A stretch of 34,483 bases of DNA from Flavobacteriaceae bacterium (GCA_029265595.1 JAJUIC010000004.1:1-34483); one strand, 5' to 3'. Positions 1-8,960 are shown, counted from the stretch's first letter. The notes: generated from the sequence alone by a model not told the origin. Translations and numbers: made by a program.

Positions 1-1
1 A

Positions 2-313
2 CACCCCAGAAAAACTTTTTTCAACTTTCGCAACAGCCTGTTTTCCCTGGTCAAGAACGTACCCGGAGCTCAGGTGATATTATTGATTTTCAGCAGATTA
101 ATACTTGACGGAATCGCAGGAATCATGTTTGTCTTCCAGGGAAAACCCCGTCACACCTGGGCGATTGTAAGGGCTCACTTCAGTTTCTATTCCCATTTGG
201 CCCTCTTTTTGCGGAAGAGAAAGAAATTAGCACGCAGAGGAAAATATTCGAAAATATCCTCCGTTGTAAAGGCTTATTATATTGAGGGAAAAAAACGTTT
301 TAGGCAGCTGTGA
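2..313 (+). CDS. Glycosyltransferase family 2 protein, C-terminal fragment (5' end outside window)
   Basis: The reading frame is open from the first bases of the window to a TGA at 311-313, leaving about 103 C-terminal residues. The fragment begins HPRKTFFNFRNSLFSLVKN, continues with a hydrophobic segment containing LILDGIAGIMF, and ends in a basic tail rich in Lys and Arg. This arrangement resembles the C-terminus of Flavobacteriia family 2 glycosyltransferases, where a membrane-associated helix and basic tail follow the catalytic GT-A domain. The catalytic domain itself lies upstream, so donor and acceptor cannot be judged. An internal GTG at 74 could be mistaken for a start, but the frame clearly extends to the left. 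The family assignment comes from recalled similarity of the tail and is moderately sure. Confidence 0.65.
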   Translation, partial: HPRKTFFNFRNSLFSLVKNVPGAQVILLIFSRLILDGIAGIMFVFQGKPRHTWAIVRAHFSFYSHLALFLRKRKKLARRGKYSKISSVVKAYYIEGKKRFRQL

Positions 314-340
314 AGTATTAATAAAAATCTAACACTAAAA

Positions 341-371
341 TTTCACCAGGACACAAACTTTTGTATTTTTG
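341..371 (+). promoter_or_regulatory. Bacteroidota-type promoter for the OmpA-family gene
   Basis: TATTTTTG at 364-371 matches the Bacteroidota -7 box TAnnTTTG exactly. A TTTC at 341-344 lies 19 bases upstream, at the usual -33 distance, with one mismatch to TTTG. The predicted transcript would start near 378 and leave a leader of about 30 bases before the ATG at 409. Confidence 0.5.
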
Positions 372-408
372 AACCATCTAATATTTAATTAAATTTAACT
401 AAAGGATT

Positions 409-1245
409 ATGAAGAAAATCATGCTTTTATCGGCCACTATGGCCGTCCTGCTTTCTTCTTGTGTTTCACAAAAGAAGTATGCTGAATTGGAGGCTCAGCA
501 TAAAGAAACTCAGGATAAGCTAAACACTGCTACTGTTAAACTGAATTCGTGCTTGGACGATAAAGAGAGCCTGAATGAGCAGATCAACAGATTGAGCAAC
601 CAAAACGCTGCTCTTTTGAACAACGTTGGAGATTTAGCAACTCTATCTAAAAAAGAAGCTGAAAACTTAGAGCGTTCTCTTGAGAGCATCAAGGAAAAGG
701 ATCTTAAGATTCAGCGTATGCAGGACGCAATCAACAAGAAAGATTCTGTGACTCTTGCACTAGTTACCAGCCTTAAAGGTGCTCTTGGTAACATGAACGA
801 CGAAGATATTGAGATCAGTGTCGATAAAGGCGTAGTGTACGTTTCTATCTCTGACAAACTTCTGTTTGCTAGTGGTAGATACAACGTTACCAACCGGGCA
901 AGAGAAGTATTAGGAAAAGTTGCTACTGTCGTGAATGCACGTCCTGACCTTGAATTCATGGTAGAGGGACATACCGACAGCCAGTCTGTTATTCGTAACG
1001 CAGTTCTTCAGGACAACTGGGATCTTAGTGTGAAGCGTGCAACCTCCGTTGTACGAGTACTACAAGAAGATTTCGGAGTGGCTCCAGAGCGCATGACTGC
1101 TGCTGGTAGAAGCTACTACGTACCTGTTGCGACAAACGACACAGAAGAAGGTAGAGCGCAAAACAGAAGAACAAGAATTATTGTACTTCCAAAACTTGAC
1201 CAGTTCTTCAACCTTGTTGAAGAAGGAATGGAAAGTGCACGATAA
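409..1245 (+). CDS. OmpA-family outer-membrane lipoprotein with coiled coil
   Basis: The protein has 278 residues. The N-terminus is a lipoprotein signal ending in the lipobox LSSC, with the lipidated cysteine at residue 18. Residues about 22-110 are heptad-rich and polar (many Lys, Glu, Asn, Leu), typical of a coiled-coil spacer. Residues about 140-260 form an OmpA C-terminal peptidoglycan-binding domain with EGHTDSQ (Asp190) and QNRRTRI (Arg254), the positions that normally hold diaminopimelate. It probably tethers the outer membrane to peptidoglycan in the periplasm. It is a single-gene unit, with a good upstream promoter and a strong hairpin terminator just after the stop. Domain identity is clear. 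The particular subtype, such as a Pal-like or gliding-associated protein, is not resolved. Confidence 0.9.
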   Translation: MKKIMLLSATMAVLLSSCVSQKKYAELEAQHKETQDKLNTATVKLNSCLDDKESLNEQINRLSNQNAALLNNVGDLATLSKKEAENLERSLESIKEKDLKIQRMQDAINKKDSVTLALVTSLKGALGNMNDEDIEISVDKGVVYVSISDKLLFASGRYNVTNRAREVLGKVATVVNARPDLEFMVEGHTDSQSVIRNAVLQDNWDLSVKRATSVVRVLQEDFGVAPERMTAAGRSYYVPVATNDTEEGRAQNRRTRIIVLPKLDQFFNLVEEGMESAR

Positions 1246-1270
1246 TCTTCTTCTCCGAAAAGATATTTGA

Positions 1271-1300
1271 AAGACCCGGCCAAGAGCCGGGTCTTTTATT
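1271..1300 (+). terminator. Rho-independent terminator after the OmpA-family gene
   Basis: A perfect 10-bp stem, AAGACCCGGC pairing with GCCGGGTCTT around the loop CAAGA, is followed by TTATT. It lies in the gap between two converging genes (stops at 1245 and 1305) and may serve both, although the T-run is better on the plus strand. Confidence 0.85.
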
Positions 1301-1304
1301 TCTA

Positions 1305-1925
1305 TCATACGATGTCGAGCTCTCCTTTTCCTTCCCGAATTACTTCTGGCTCTGCCCCGGTGAGATCAATTACTGTAGAGGGAACATTATCTCCGTACCC
1401 TCCATCGATAACAATATCCACCAAATGATCCCACTTTTCCAGGATCAGTTCCGGATCGGTGGTGTACTCCAGTACCTCGTCATCATCCCGGATGGAAGTA
1501 GAGACTATTGGGTTACCCAATCCTGCAACCAGGGCACGGCAGATGTTGTTATCCGGCACACGAATCCCTACAGTCTTTTTCTTTTTGAAAACTGTCGGCA
1601 GGTTGTTGTTCCCCGGCAGAATAAAAGTGTAGGGTCCGGGAAGTGATCGTTTCAGAATCTTAAAAGTTGGAGTATCAATCTGCCGGACATAATCCGATAG
1701 ATTGCTCAGGTCTTCACAAAGAAAGGAAAAATTCGCTTTCTCAAGTTTCACCCCGCGAATCTGAGCGATCCGCTCCAGGGCTCCGGTATTGGTAATATCA
1801 CAACCCAGCCCATAAATGGTGTCGGTGGGATAAATAACCAGCCCGCCATCCCGTAGGGCTTCCACTACTCGTTTTATCGCTTTGGGATTGGGGTTCTCTT
1901 CATAAATCCTGATAAATTCTGCCAT
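1305..1925 (-). CDS. Sua5/YciO/YrdC-family protein (L-threonylcarbamoyladenylate synthase type)
   Basis: This 206-residue protein is a single YrdC-like domain. Family proteins make threonylcarbamoyl-AMP from threonine, bicarbonate and ATP for the t6A modification at position 37 of ANN-decoding tRNAs, in the cytoplasm. Visible signatures are YPTDTIYGLG (residues 32-41), the basic stretch RGVKLEK (57-63), VSTS (141-144) and PSTVIDL (182-188). The length fits the short form without the extra Sua5 domain. The basic motif is not the textbook KRxR of YrdC, so a YciO-like paralogue of less certain function is possible. The ATG at 1925 is the natural start. The gene lies 140 bases downstream of uvrD on the same strand and may be co-transcribed, since I found no clear promoter of its own. 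Confidence 0.8.
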   Translation of the reverse strand: MAEFIRIYEENPNPKAIKRVVEALRDGGLVIYPTDTIYGLGCDITNTGALERIAQIRGVKLEKANFSFLCEDLSNLSDYVRQIDTPTFKILKRSLPGPYTFILPGNNNLPTVFKKKKTVGIRVPDNNICRALVAGLGNPIVSTSIRDDDEVLEYTTDPELILEKWDHLVDIVIDGGYGDNVPSTVIDLTGAEPEVIREGKGELDIV

Positions 1926-2065
1926 AGTCTTAGATATTTAGAATTCACTGAGAATTTACAACTTTTATATCGAATCCCGGGGCTCCTTTCCAAGATTTTG
2001 GGGAACGGAAGAATTCAGTCAGCTTTCACCCCATTGATCCACCCCTAAGGCCACTGGAAACGCAA

Positions 2066-4390
2066 TCATGAAATGACTTTCAGTTTGGCAAAGCGCAACA
2101 ACAACTTTTTCAACCCTCCCTGATCAAAATCAATCTCCGCCTTCTTGTCCTGGCCTACCCCTTCAATGCCTAAAACCTTACCCTTTCCAAAGCGGGTATG
2201 CTCCACCACATTTCCAGGTTCCAGGGAAATGACCTCAGCAGCGGGACTACTGACCGCTTCTGAAGTGGCTGGTTTAATCTTTCTCAGTTTCCTGAGCTGA
2301 TCCTCAGTGGGTTTATGGGAGGGAGGTGGGGTGCCATTCACCGGCTTGGTCTGTCTGAATTTACTTTTATCCACCTCACCAAAAATATCCGTGTCTATAA
2401 GTGGTTTGTATCGGTAGTCCTCCTGAGGTATCATATAATCCAGGTACTGATCATCTATTTCCTCAATGAACCTGCTTGGATCGGCATCCACCAGTTTTCC
2501 CCAGCGATACCTGGACTGGGTGTAGGTAAGATACGCCTGTTGCTCGGCACGGGTCAGCGCCACATAAAACAACCTGCGCTCTTCCTCTAATTCGCTGCGC
2601 GTATTCATACTCATGGCTGAGGGGAAAAGATCCTCCTCCATCCCCACGATATATACCACAGGAAACTCCAGACCTTTGGCAAGGTGAATGGTCATAAGAG
2701 CCACCCGGTCCTGGTCCGATGTGTCCTTATCCATATCAGTGGCAAGGGCTACATCTTCCAGAAATTCGGTAAGAGATCCTGTGGCATCTGCCAGTTCTTT
2801 TTGTCCTTCCACAAAATCCCGGATTCCGTTAATGAGTTCCTCAATATTTTCAATCTTGGCAATTCCCTCTGGAGTTCCATCTTTCTTCAGTTCCTGAACC
2901 AGACCGGTTTTTTTAGTTACGGTATCGGCCACTGTAAGGGCATCGGCCTCCTGGTTCAGAATCTGAAAACCTTTAATCATATTGACGAAATTGGTCAGCT
3001 TATTCCGGGTGCCGGAGTTGATTTTCAAGTCAATCCGGTCAATATTTTCCATGACCTCAAAAATGGAGCGTCCATAATGGTTCGCTGCAATGGTCAATTT
3101 ATCAATGGTGGTCTGACCGATGCCCCTGGTAGGATAATTTATGACCCGCTTGATAGCCTCCTCATCACTGGGATTAATGATAAGGCGAAGATAAGCCAGC
3201 ACATCCTTAATTTCTTTTCGTTGATAAAACGAGAGTCCCCCGTAGATGCGATAGGGAATATCTTTTTTGCGGAGCGCATCTTCCATGGCCCGGCTTTGGG
3301 CGTTGGTGCGGTACAATATGGCAAAATCCCCATTTTTGAGCTGCTCCTGCATTTTGTGCTCAAAAATAGAGCTGGCCACAAAACGACCCTCCTCCCCATC
3401 GTTGAGCAGCCGGTTAACCCTAATCTTAGGTCCTTCTTCATTGGCTGTCCAAACGACTTTATCCAGTTTGGTCTGGTTCTTATCAATAACCGAGTTGGCA
3501 GCTTCGACAATATTCTTGGTTGACCGGTAATTTTGTTCCAGGCGGTACATTTTCACATCGTCATAATCCTTCTGGAAGTTGAGAATGTTATTGATGTTGG
3601 CTCCCCGAAACGCGTAAATACTCTGGGCATCATCCCCTACCACACAAATATTCTGGAATTTATCAGCCAGGGCTCTTACAATTAGGTATTGCGAGTGGTT
3701 CGTGTCCTGATACTCGTCCACCAATATGTACCGGAAACGGTTCTGGTATTTGTGCAGCACATCCGGGAAGCGATTCAGCAACTCATTAGTTTTAAGCAGC
3801 AGATCATCAAAATCCATAGCCCCGGCTTTAAAGCAACGGTCGACATAGTTTTTATAGATGTCTCCCATTCGCGGCTTCTTACTCATGGAATCTGCTTCCA
3901 TCAGTTCTGGATTCTGAAAATAGGCCTTTACAGTGATCAGGCTGTTTTTATAGGATGAAATGCGTGACTGTACCTGTTTGTATTTATAAACATCCTTATC
4001 CAACCCCATTTCCTTTATAATGGCAGAGATAAGACGCTGTGAATCCTGAGTATCGTAAATCGTAAAGTTAGAGGGATACCCCAGCTTATCTGCTTCAAAT
4101 CGCAGAATCCGGGCAAAAATAGAGTGAAAGGTTCCCATCCAGAGGTTCTTTGCCTCCGAGTTCCCAACAATCTGAGCAATCCGCGCTTTCATCTCTCGTG
4201 CGGCTTTGTTGGTAAAGGTCAGGGAAAGAATATTAAATGGATCAACCCCCTGACTCATTAAATAAGCGATCCGGTAAGTAAGAACTCTGGTTTTACCAGA
4301 TCCCGCGCCGGCTATGACCATCATAGGGCCCTCCTTCTGAAGGACAGGAGCCCTTTGGGCTTCATTCAATTCTGCTAAATACTGTTCCAA
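2066..4390 (-). CDS. uvrD: UvrD/PcrA-type ATP-dependent DNA helicase
   Basis: A superfamily 1A 3'-5' helicase of 774 residues, acting in nucleotide-excision and mismatch repair and in clearing replication obstacles. Walker A is AGAGSGKT at 27-34 and the Walker B block is DEYQDTN at 225-231. Further motifs are QNYRS (motif IV), TIHLAKGLEFP (motif V) and VALTRAEQ (motif VI). After a linker, the C-terminus has a small basic domain (VVEHTRFGKGKVLGIEG) like the RNA-polymerase-binding Tudor-like domain of PcrA/UvrD. The start is a TTG at 4388-4390. An in-frame TAA lies ten codons upstream with no ATG or GTG between, and translation from the TTG gives the family N-terminus (LNEAQR). The long antisense frames across it are shadows. 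Confidence 0.95.
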   Translation of the reverse strand: MEQYLAELNEAQRAPVLQKEGPMMVIAGAGSGKTRVLTYRIAYLMSQGVDPFNILSLTFTNKAAREMKARIAQIVGNSEAKNLWMGTFHSIFARILRFEADKLGYPSNFTIYDTQDSQRLISAIIKEMGLDKDVYKYKQVQSRISSYKNSLITVKAYFQNPELMEADSMSKKPRMGDIYKNYVDRCFKAGAMDFDDLLLKTNELLNRFPDVLHKYQNRFRYILVDEYQDTNHSQYLIVRALADKFQNICVVGDDAQSIYAFRGANINNILNFQKDYDDVKMYRLEQNYRSTKNIVEAANSVIDKNQTKLDKVVWTANEEGPKIRVNRLLNDGEEGRFVASSIFEHKMQEQLKNGDFAILYRTNAQSRAMEDALRKKDIPYRIYGGLSFYQRKEIKDVLAYLRLIINPSDEEAIKRVINYPTRGIGQTTIDKLTIAANHYGRSIFEVMENIDRIDLKINSGTRNKLTNFVNMIKGFQILNQEADALTVADTVTKKTGLVQELKKDGTPEGIAKIENIEELINGIRDFVEGQKELADATGSLTEFLEDVALATDMDKDTSDQDRVALMTIHLAKGLEFPVVYIVGMEEDLFPSAMSMNTRSELEEERRLFYVALTRAEQQAYLTYTQSRYRWGKLVDADPSRFIEEIDDQYLDYMIPQEDYRYKPLIDTDIFGEVDKSKFRQTKPVNGTPPPSHKPTEDQLRKLRKIKPATSEAVSSPAAEVISLEPGNVVEHTRFGKGKVLGIEGVGQDKKAEIDFDQGGLKKLLLRFAKLKVIS

Positions 4391-4544
4391 ACTACTGGCT
4401 TCTTTTAAAGGGGAAAATTAACCAAAAAAGATGGTAACCCGAAAAGGTCCTGCGCTTATCTGATTTTAACATAAAATCTAAAATTTTATGGGGAGCAAAA
4501 ATATTTCGATACCTTTAAATACGCTTAACCTCTTCAAGGGATTA

Positions 4545-4552
4545 CAAAAGTA
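4545..4552 (-). promoter_or_regulatory. Candidate -7 box for uvrD
   Basis: On the minus strand this reads TACTTTTG, a full match to TAnnTTTG. I see no convincing -33 box, and it would give a leader of roughly 150 bases before the uvrD TTG. It lies in the 251-base divergent gap between uvrD and the FMN glutamate-synthase-like gene. I found no equally good plus-strand promoter there; TACCTTTA at 4510-4517 is the nearest, with one mismatch. Confidence 0.3.
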
Positions 4553-4641
4553 GAAACTATAGACAACACCTGAATATCGCCATGTCATTCTTTTCATGGA
4601 CATAAAGCCTAAAATGTTCAGGAACAAAGTCAAAACTTAAT

Positions 4642-6261
4642 ATGGAACAATTGCTCAATTTCCTTGGTTCAATTTCATGGTGGGGATGGATTATTATCTT
4701 TCTGGTCCTCCTGGCCATTAGAGATATCTTTTTCAACAAACGCCATACCATCACCCACAATTTTCCCATTGTGGGACATCTCCGATACATGCTGGAGAGT
4801 ATCGGGCCGGAGCTCAGACAATATATCGTGGCCGGTAATCGGGAGGAACTTCCCTTTAACCGCATTGAACGCAGCTGGGTATATGCCTCGGCAAAAAACC
4901 AGAATAACTACGAAGGTTTTGGAACGGATCAGAATATCTACAAGGAGAACTACCACTTTCTCAATCACGCGATGATTCCTTTCCACATGCCTGATGACCA
5001 TCCCAATCGGCAGGATCCCCATTTTTTGGCCTGCGCAAAAGTAATGGGTCAATTTCATAAACGCCGCCGTCCCTATCGGCCTGCCTCAGTCATCAATGTA
5101 TCGGCCATGAGTTATGGCTCCCTCTCTTCCCGGGCCGTTGAAGCCATGAACCGGGGTTGTAAAAAAGCTTATGCCTACCACAATACAGGTGAAGGGGGAT
5201 TGTCCTCCTACCACAAGACCGGAGCTGATGTGGTTTTTCAGATAGGAACGGGTTACTTCGGCGTACGAAACGATGATGGCAGTTTTTCAATGGAAAAGAT
5301 GGTCCGGTTGGTGGAAGAAAACCCACAAGTTCGAGCTATCGAAATAAAACTTTCTCAAGGCGCCAAACCTGGAAAAGGAGGGGTCCTGCCAGCCTCTAAA
5401 ATAACTCCTGAAATTGCAGAAATCCGTCATGTACCCATGGGTAAGGATATTCTATCTCCTCCGGTGCACAGCACGTTTTCCAATATGGCGGAACTGGTGG
5501 ATTTTGTGGAAGACATTGCCCAGGCCACCGGACTTCCAGTTGGGATAAAGGCAGCTGTAGGGAAACTGCAGGGCTGGGAAGAACTTACCGATGTCATGAA
5601 AAGAACAAACCGCGGACCTGATTTTATTAGTATTGATGGCGGCGAAGGAGGAACGGGTGCCGCCCCACCTAGTTTTGCAGACCACGTAGCCTTGCCATTT
5701 ATATATGCTTTCACCGATGTTTACAAGATTTTCCTGAAAAAGGGACTTTGTGATCGCGTGGTTTTTGTAGCCGCCGGAAAACTGGGATTTCCTTCCAAAG
5801 CGGCCATGGCTTTTGCAATTGGAGCTGATGTTATCAACGTAGCCCGGGAAGCCATGCTCAGCGTGGGATGCATTCAGGCGCAATCCTGCCACACCAATAC
5901 CTGCCCCACCGGAGTGGCCACCCAGAACAGGTGGCTCATGGCCGGGTTGAATGTAAAAGATAAATCGGAAAGGGTAAATTACTACTTCAACAACTTCCGC
6001 AAGGAGCTCCTGGAAATAACACATGCCTGTGGCTATGAACACCCCTGCCAGTTCACAATGGATGATGTAGAAATCAATCTAGGGGATCGGTACTTCGCTA
6101 AGCCACTGTCTGAGACTTTTCTCTATAACAAACGAAAAGTTCCATTTGATTCTATGGCAACTTTAAGAAGTTGCCCTAACTTAGGCGGCTCATATAGAAA
6201 GGGCACCCCCACCGAGGTAAAAGAGGTGGAAACCGAAGAAACCTCGGTTTCGGATCAGTAG
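4642..6261 (+). CDS. FMN-binding glutamate-synthase-family protein, membrane-anchored
   Basis: The 539-residue protein matches the central FMN/iron-sulfur domain of the glutamate synthase large subunit, but has neither the N-terminal amidotransferase nor the C-terminal GXGXG domain. A hydrophobic segment at about 12-27 (WWGWIIIFLVLL) predicts a membrane anchor. The FMN barrel contains SAMSYGSLS (154-162), KPGKGG (242-247) and IDGGEGGTGA (331-340). Cysteines 410, 416 and 421 (C-x5-C-x4-C) match the 3Fe-4S site of glutamate synthase. Without an amidotransferase it cannot be a standard GltB. It may be an FMN oxidoreductase with an unknown amine or glutamate-like substrate. No gltD-like partner is nearby. 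The family is certain and the reaction is not. Confidence 0.88.
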   Translation: MEQLLNFLGSISWWGWIIIFLVLLAIRDIFFNKRHTITHNFPIVGHLRYMLESIGPELRQYIVAGNREELPFNRIERSWVYASAKNQNNYEGFGTDQNIYKENYHFLNHAMIPFHMPDDHPNRQDPHFLACAKVMGQFHKRRRPYRPASVINVSAMSYGSLSSRAVEAMNRGCKKAYAYHNTGEGGLSSYHKTGADVVFQIGTGYFGVRNDDGSFSMEKMVRLVEENPQVRAIEIKLSQGAKPGKGGVLPASKITPEIAEIRHVPMGKDILSPPVHSTFSNMAELVDFVEDIAQATGLPVGIKAAVGKLQGWEELTDVMKRTNRGPDFISIDGGEGGTGAAPPSFADHVALPFIYAFTDVYKIFLKKGLCDRVVFVAAGKLGFPSKAAMAFAIGADVINVAREAMLSVGCIQAQSCHTNTCPTGVATQNRWLMAGLNVKDKSERVNYYFNNFRKELLEITHACGYEHPCQFTMDDVEINLGDRYFAKPLSETFLYNKRKVPFDSMATLRSCPNLGGSYRKGTPTEVKEVETEETSVSDQ

Positions 6262-6279
6262 CCCGCAATTTAAAAGCCG

Positions 6280-6798
6280 ATGACCCAGGATATTGGAACC
6301 ATGTTGTTTTATTTGCTACCGGCGGTGCTTGTAGCAGCCATTTCATTTTACTTTTTCAAAATGCATGTAGCCAATGAAGATAAAAGAAGAACTTATCTGC
6401 TGCATTTTGAAAATCAGAAAAAAGCCCTGCCTCTGCGCCTGCAGGCCTATGAACGGATGACATTGTTTTTAGAGCGAATTTCACCCGCCAATCTCCTGCT
6501 GCGAATCAAACCTGTGGATGAGGATCCGGATGTTTATGCCAGTTTACTAATTGCCACCATTGAGCAGGAGTTTGAACACAATCTGGCTCAGCAAATTTAC
6601 CTGAGTCAGGAGTGCTGGAACGTCATCAGGGCATCTAAAAATGCAACCATTAATGCCATTCGTAAAGCACCCGCTCAGGAGGAAGTAAAATCCGCCACTG
6701 ACCTTCGACAGTACCTACTCTCGAGTCTGATGGACCAGGAGGCTCCCAGTGAAACTGCCCTGAGCTTTATTAAGAAAGAAGTCCGACAAATATTTTAG
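6280..6798 (+). CDS. Conserved hypothetical membrane-anchored protein
   Basis: The 172-residue product has one N-terminal membrane segment (about residues 8-26, MLFYLLPAVLVAAISFYFF), then a basic patch and a mostly helical soluble part with many Arg, Glu and Gln residues. I recognise the general pattern of small Flavobacteriia proteins of unknown function, but cannot name a domain. It starts 18 bases after the preceding gene, so the two are probably one operon. The last four bases overlap the end of the convergent aminopeptidase gene. A second ATG at 6301 is possible, but the ATG at 6280 keeps a full N-terminal segment before the helix. Confidence 0.75.
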   Translation: MTQDIGTMLFYLLPAVLVAAISFYFFKMHVANEDKRRTYLLHFENQKKALPLRLQAYERMTLFLERISPANLLLRIKPVDEDPDVYASLLIATIEQEFEHNLAQQIYLSQECWNVIRASKNATINAIRKAPAQEEVKSATDLRQYLLSSLMDQEAPSETALSFIKKEVRQIF

Positions 6799-8924
6799 TC
6801 GGGATCCACTCGCTTTGCTCTGAGCAAGGATTGAGTATATTCTCTTTCTTTTTCAGGAAGGTGTAAAGACAAATCCTGCAATAGGCTCTGGTAATGGGGC
6901 TTCTCTAAAAGCTCTTCCATCAATTGCCGGCAAAAGGACCTGAACCTCCAGACGGGGTGTTGGGTTCCCTGGGCAAGGCTTGCGAGGGATTGAGGCTCAA
7001 AAGCGTCCAACTGGTATAGAAAATTAAAGGCATTCCTTCTGATATAAAATGGATGAGCGGAATTCGTATACCCAATGAGACGATGCATCGACTGCTGTCG
7101 GGTCTCCGGTTTAAATTCCGGTGTTGCCAGATGCAGGCCCAGCCACAAAATCTCCAGGTTTTTGTCGTAAAACCCCTCTACTCCCTCTAAGGTACGGAGA
7201 TAGATGGCCCGATCCTCCGGAAAGCTTGCCCATAAATGATAAAGAGCAGCCTCCCGGGTCAGGTAGGAATCATCCTGCAAAAGAGATTCATAAGCCGTTT
7301 TCAACTCCAATGGAACCTGCCCAAGAGACAAAGCTATGGCCTGACGCACCATGGAATTATGGCTCTCAAAGCCTTTGTGATACAAATCCAGAACTTCCCG
7401 CGGGCTTTCCAATGCCAATTGGTGGATTACCTGTTGCCCGATATAATCATTTACCGGAAATCTCAGTGCTTGCTCTAATTGATCCCGTTTCTGATCTAAA
7501 GGTAATCCCTTCAGGGCTGCAATTTGCAGGTACTGGTTGAGAAATGGAGATTTCTGGAGTGAGGACAGGGCTTCTTCTGCAGGAAATGCGGATTGTAAGA
7601 GCCATCTTTTAGCAAAGTCCGTTAAGTCCATCCCACTTACAGCCTCCATTTGGTCCAGAAAATCCTGGGTGCGTGCACTGGAATACTGATATTTTATCAA
7701 ATATTGTCTCACCCCTTCTCTGAAAGCCTCATCCCCTAATATTTCCCGTAGCCTGTGAAGCACCCATGCCCCCTGGTAATAGTACGTCAGGGAACTGCCA
7801 CCCGCCTGGTTTACAGCCTGACCCTCCCCTTTCTGGCTCCTGAGCTCCAACTCTTCTGCCCAGGAATAAAGCTGCCAGTAATAATGTTCCTGCCCAAAGA
7901 TCTCCCGCTCAGCCAGTAAAGCGTAATAAGTAGCAAAACCTTCCTGAAGCCAATGATCCTCATCCCCCGCTGCGGTGACCAGGTTACCGAACCACTGATG
8001 CGCCAGTTCGTGGGCATTGACCATGACGTAATTACGATCCTCAAAGGCCAAAGAATCGGTCATCAAAAAATCGGAAAAAATTGTCGTTGTGGTGTTTTCC
8101 ATACCCGAGTGAAGAAAATCCCGTACGGGAACCTGCTTGTAAGTATTCCAGGGATACGCCACTCCGATCTCTTCTTCCAAATAATTGAAGATATCCAGGG
8201 TGTAACGGTAGGTCGGCTCCACGCGCTCCTCATCCTCGGGATAAAAATAAAGGGAAATGGGAGTCCCTTCCTTAGAAAGCAATTCCTTGACCTGATACTT
8301 TCCCGCCACCATGGCCACTAAATAACTGCTCATGTGATGATCCATATCATAGGTCCAGGCAACTGTGGAATCATTCAACGGGCGACGATCCCGCAAAGCG
8401 CCATTGGCAATGACCTCGTACCCTTTTGGAAAGATATAGGTCAGGTCGAATTCCAGTTTTTCAGAAGTGTCATCAAAACTGGGCAACCAATGAGAAGTGT
8501 ATTTTCCCTGTCCTTGCGTCCAAACCTGCGGAGCATACAGTAGTGAATCACTGGATGTATTCTCCCAGCCTACAAAGTACATGGTCTGTCTCGGCGCCAC
8601 TTCATATCTTAAATGAAGATCATACAAACCTTTATGAGAAAGCCCACCAATTGGAACTCCTATTCTTTTTCCGGTATTGGTATGTGGAACTTCTATTCCA
8701 TTTAAGGCAACCTTGGAAAATTCCATTCCCTGGGCATCCAAAAAAAGACTGTCAACTGGCTGGAGCAGCTCAAAAAAATAGGTCAAATCAGCCTGAACCT
8801 TTCCCTGCCTGGGATCGATCCGCACTTTTCCCTCGACTCGAAGAAAATCAGGGCCGCTGGAAGTCTGAGCAGATAAGTAATTGCCAATCAATGCCAGCAG
8901 CAATATCAATAGGTTATACCTCAT
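6795..8924 (-). CDS. Secreted M1-family zinc aminopeptidase
   Basis: A 709-residue metallopeptidase of the gluzincin M1 family (aminopeptidase N/leukotriene A4 hydrolase type), which removes N-terminal residues from peptides. A Sec signal peptide is visible (MRYNLLILLLALIGNYLSAQ), so it acts outside the cytoplasm. The exopeptidase motif GMEN is at 274-277. The zinc site is HELAH at 305-309, with the third ligand Glu328 after the standard 18-residue spacer. Helical repeats typical of M1 C-terminal domains follow. There is no obvious type IX sorting domain at the end, so it is probably periplasmic or attached rather than a classic T9SS cargo. The stop overlaps the convergent gene by four bases. 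A very good promoter sits immediately before the start. Confidence 0.92.
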   Translation of the reverse strand: MRYNLLILLLALIGNYLSAQTSSGPDFLRVEGKVRIDPRQGKVQADLTYFFELLQPVDSLFLDAQGMEFSKVALNGIEVPHTNTGKRIGVPIGGLSHKGLYDLHLRYEVAPRQTMYFVGWENTSSDSLLYAPQVWTQGQGKYTSHWLPSFDDTSEKLEFDLTYIFPKGYEVIANGALRDRRPLNDSTVAWTYDMDHHMSSYLVAMVAGKYQVKELLSKEGTPISLYFYPEDEERVEPTYRYTLDIFNYLEEEIGVAYPWNTYKQVPVRDFLHSGMENTTTTIFSDFLMTDSLAFEDRNYVMVNAHELAHQWFGNLVTAAGDEDHWLQEGFATYYALLAEREIFGQEHYYWQLYSWAEELELRSQKGEGQAVNQAGGSSLTYYYQGAWVLHRLREILGDEAFREGVRQYLIKYQYSSARTQDFLDQMEAVSGMDLTDFAKRWLLQSAFPAEEALSSLQKSPFLNQYLQIAALKGLPLDQKRDQLEQALRFPVNDYIGQQVIHQLALESPREVLDLYHKGFESHNSMVRQAIALSLGQVPLELKTAYESLLQDDSYLTREAALYHLWASFPEDRAIYLRTLEGVEGFYDKNLEILWLGLHLATPEFKPETRQQSMHRLIGYTNSAHPFYIRRNAFNFLYQLDAFEPQSLASLAQGTQHPVWRFRSFCRQLMEELLEKPHYQSLLQDLSLHLPEKEREYTQSLLRAKRVDPD

Positions 8925-8928
8925 GAAT

Positions 8929-8960
8929 CAAATATACACCAATGGGTTTAAGAGCACAAA
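8929..8960 (-). promoter_or_regulatory. Bacteroidota promoter directly in front of the M1 aminopeptidase start codon
   Basis: Read on the minus strand, TTTG (8960-8957) is followed after 20 bases by TATATTTG (8936-8929), a full match to the -33/-7 consensus. The expected transcription start, about 4-8 bases after the -7 box, falls on or next to the ATG at 8924, implying a leaderless or nearly leaderless mRNA. Confidence 0.6.

Noticed and set aside
2684-3523. 279-codon open frame antisense to uvrD
   Set aside because: It lies wholly opposite a certain helicase gene and its product has no recognisable domain, signal or membrane pattern. It is a shadow of codon use on the other strand.
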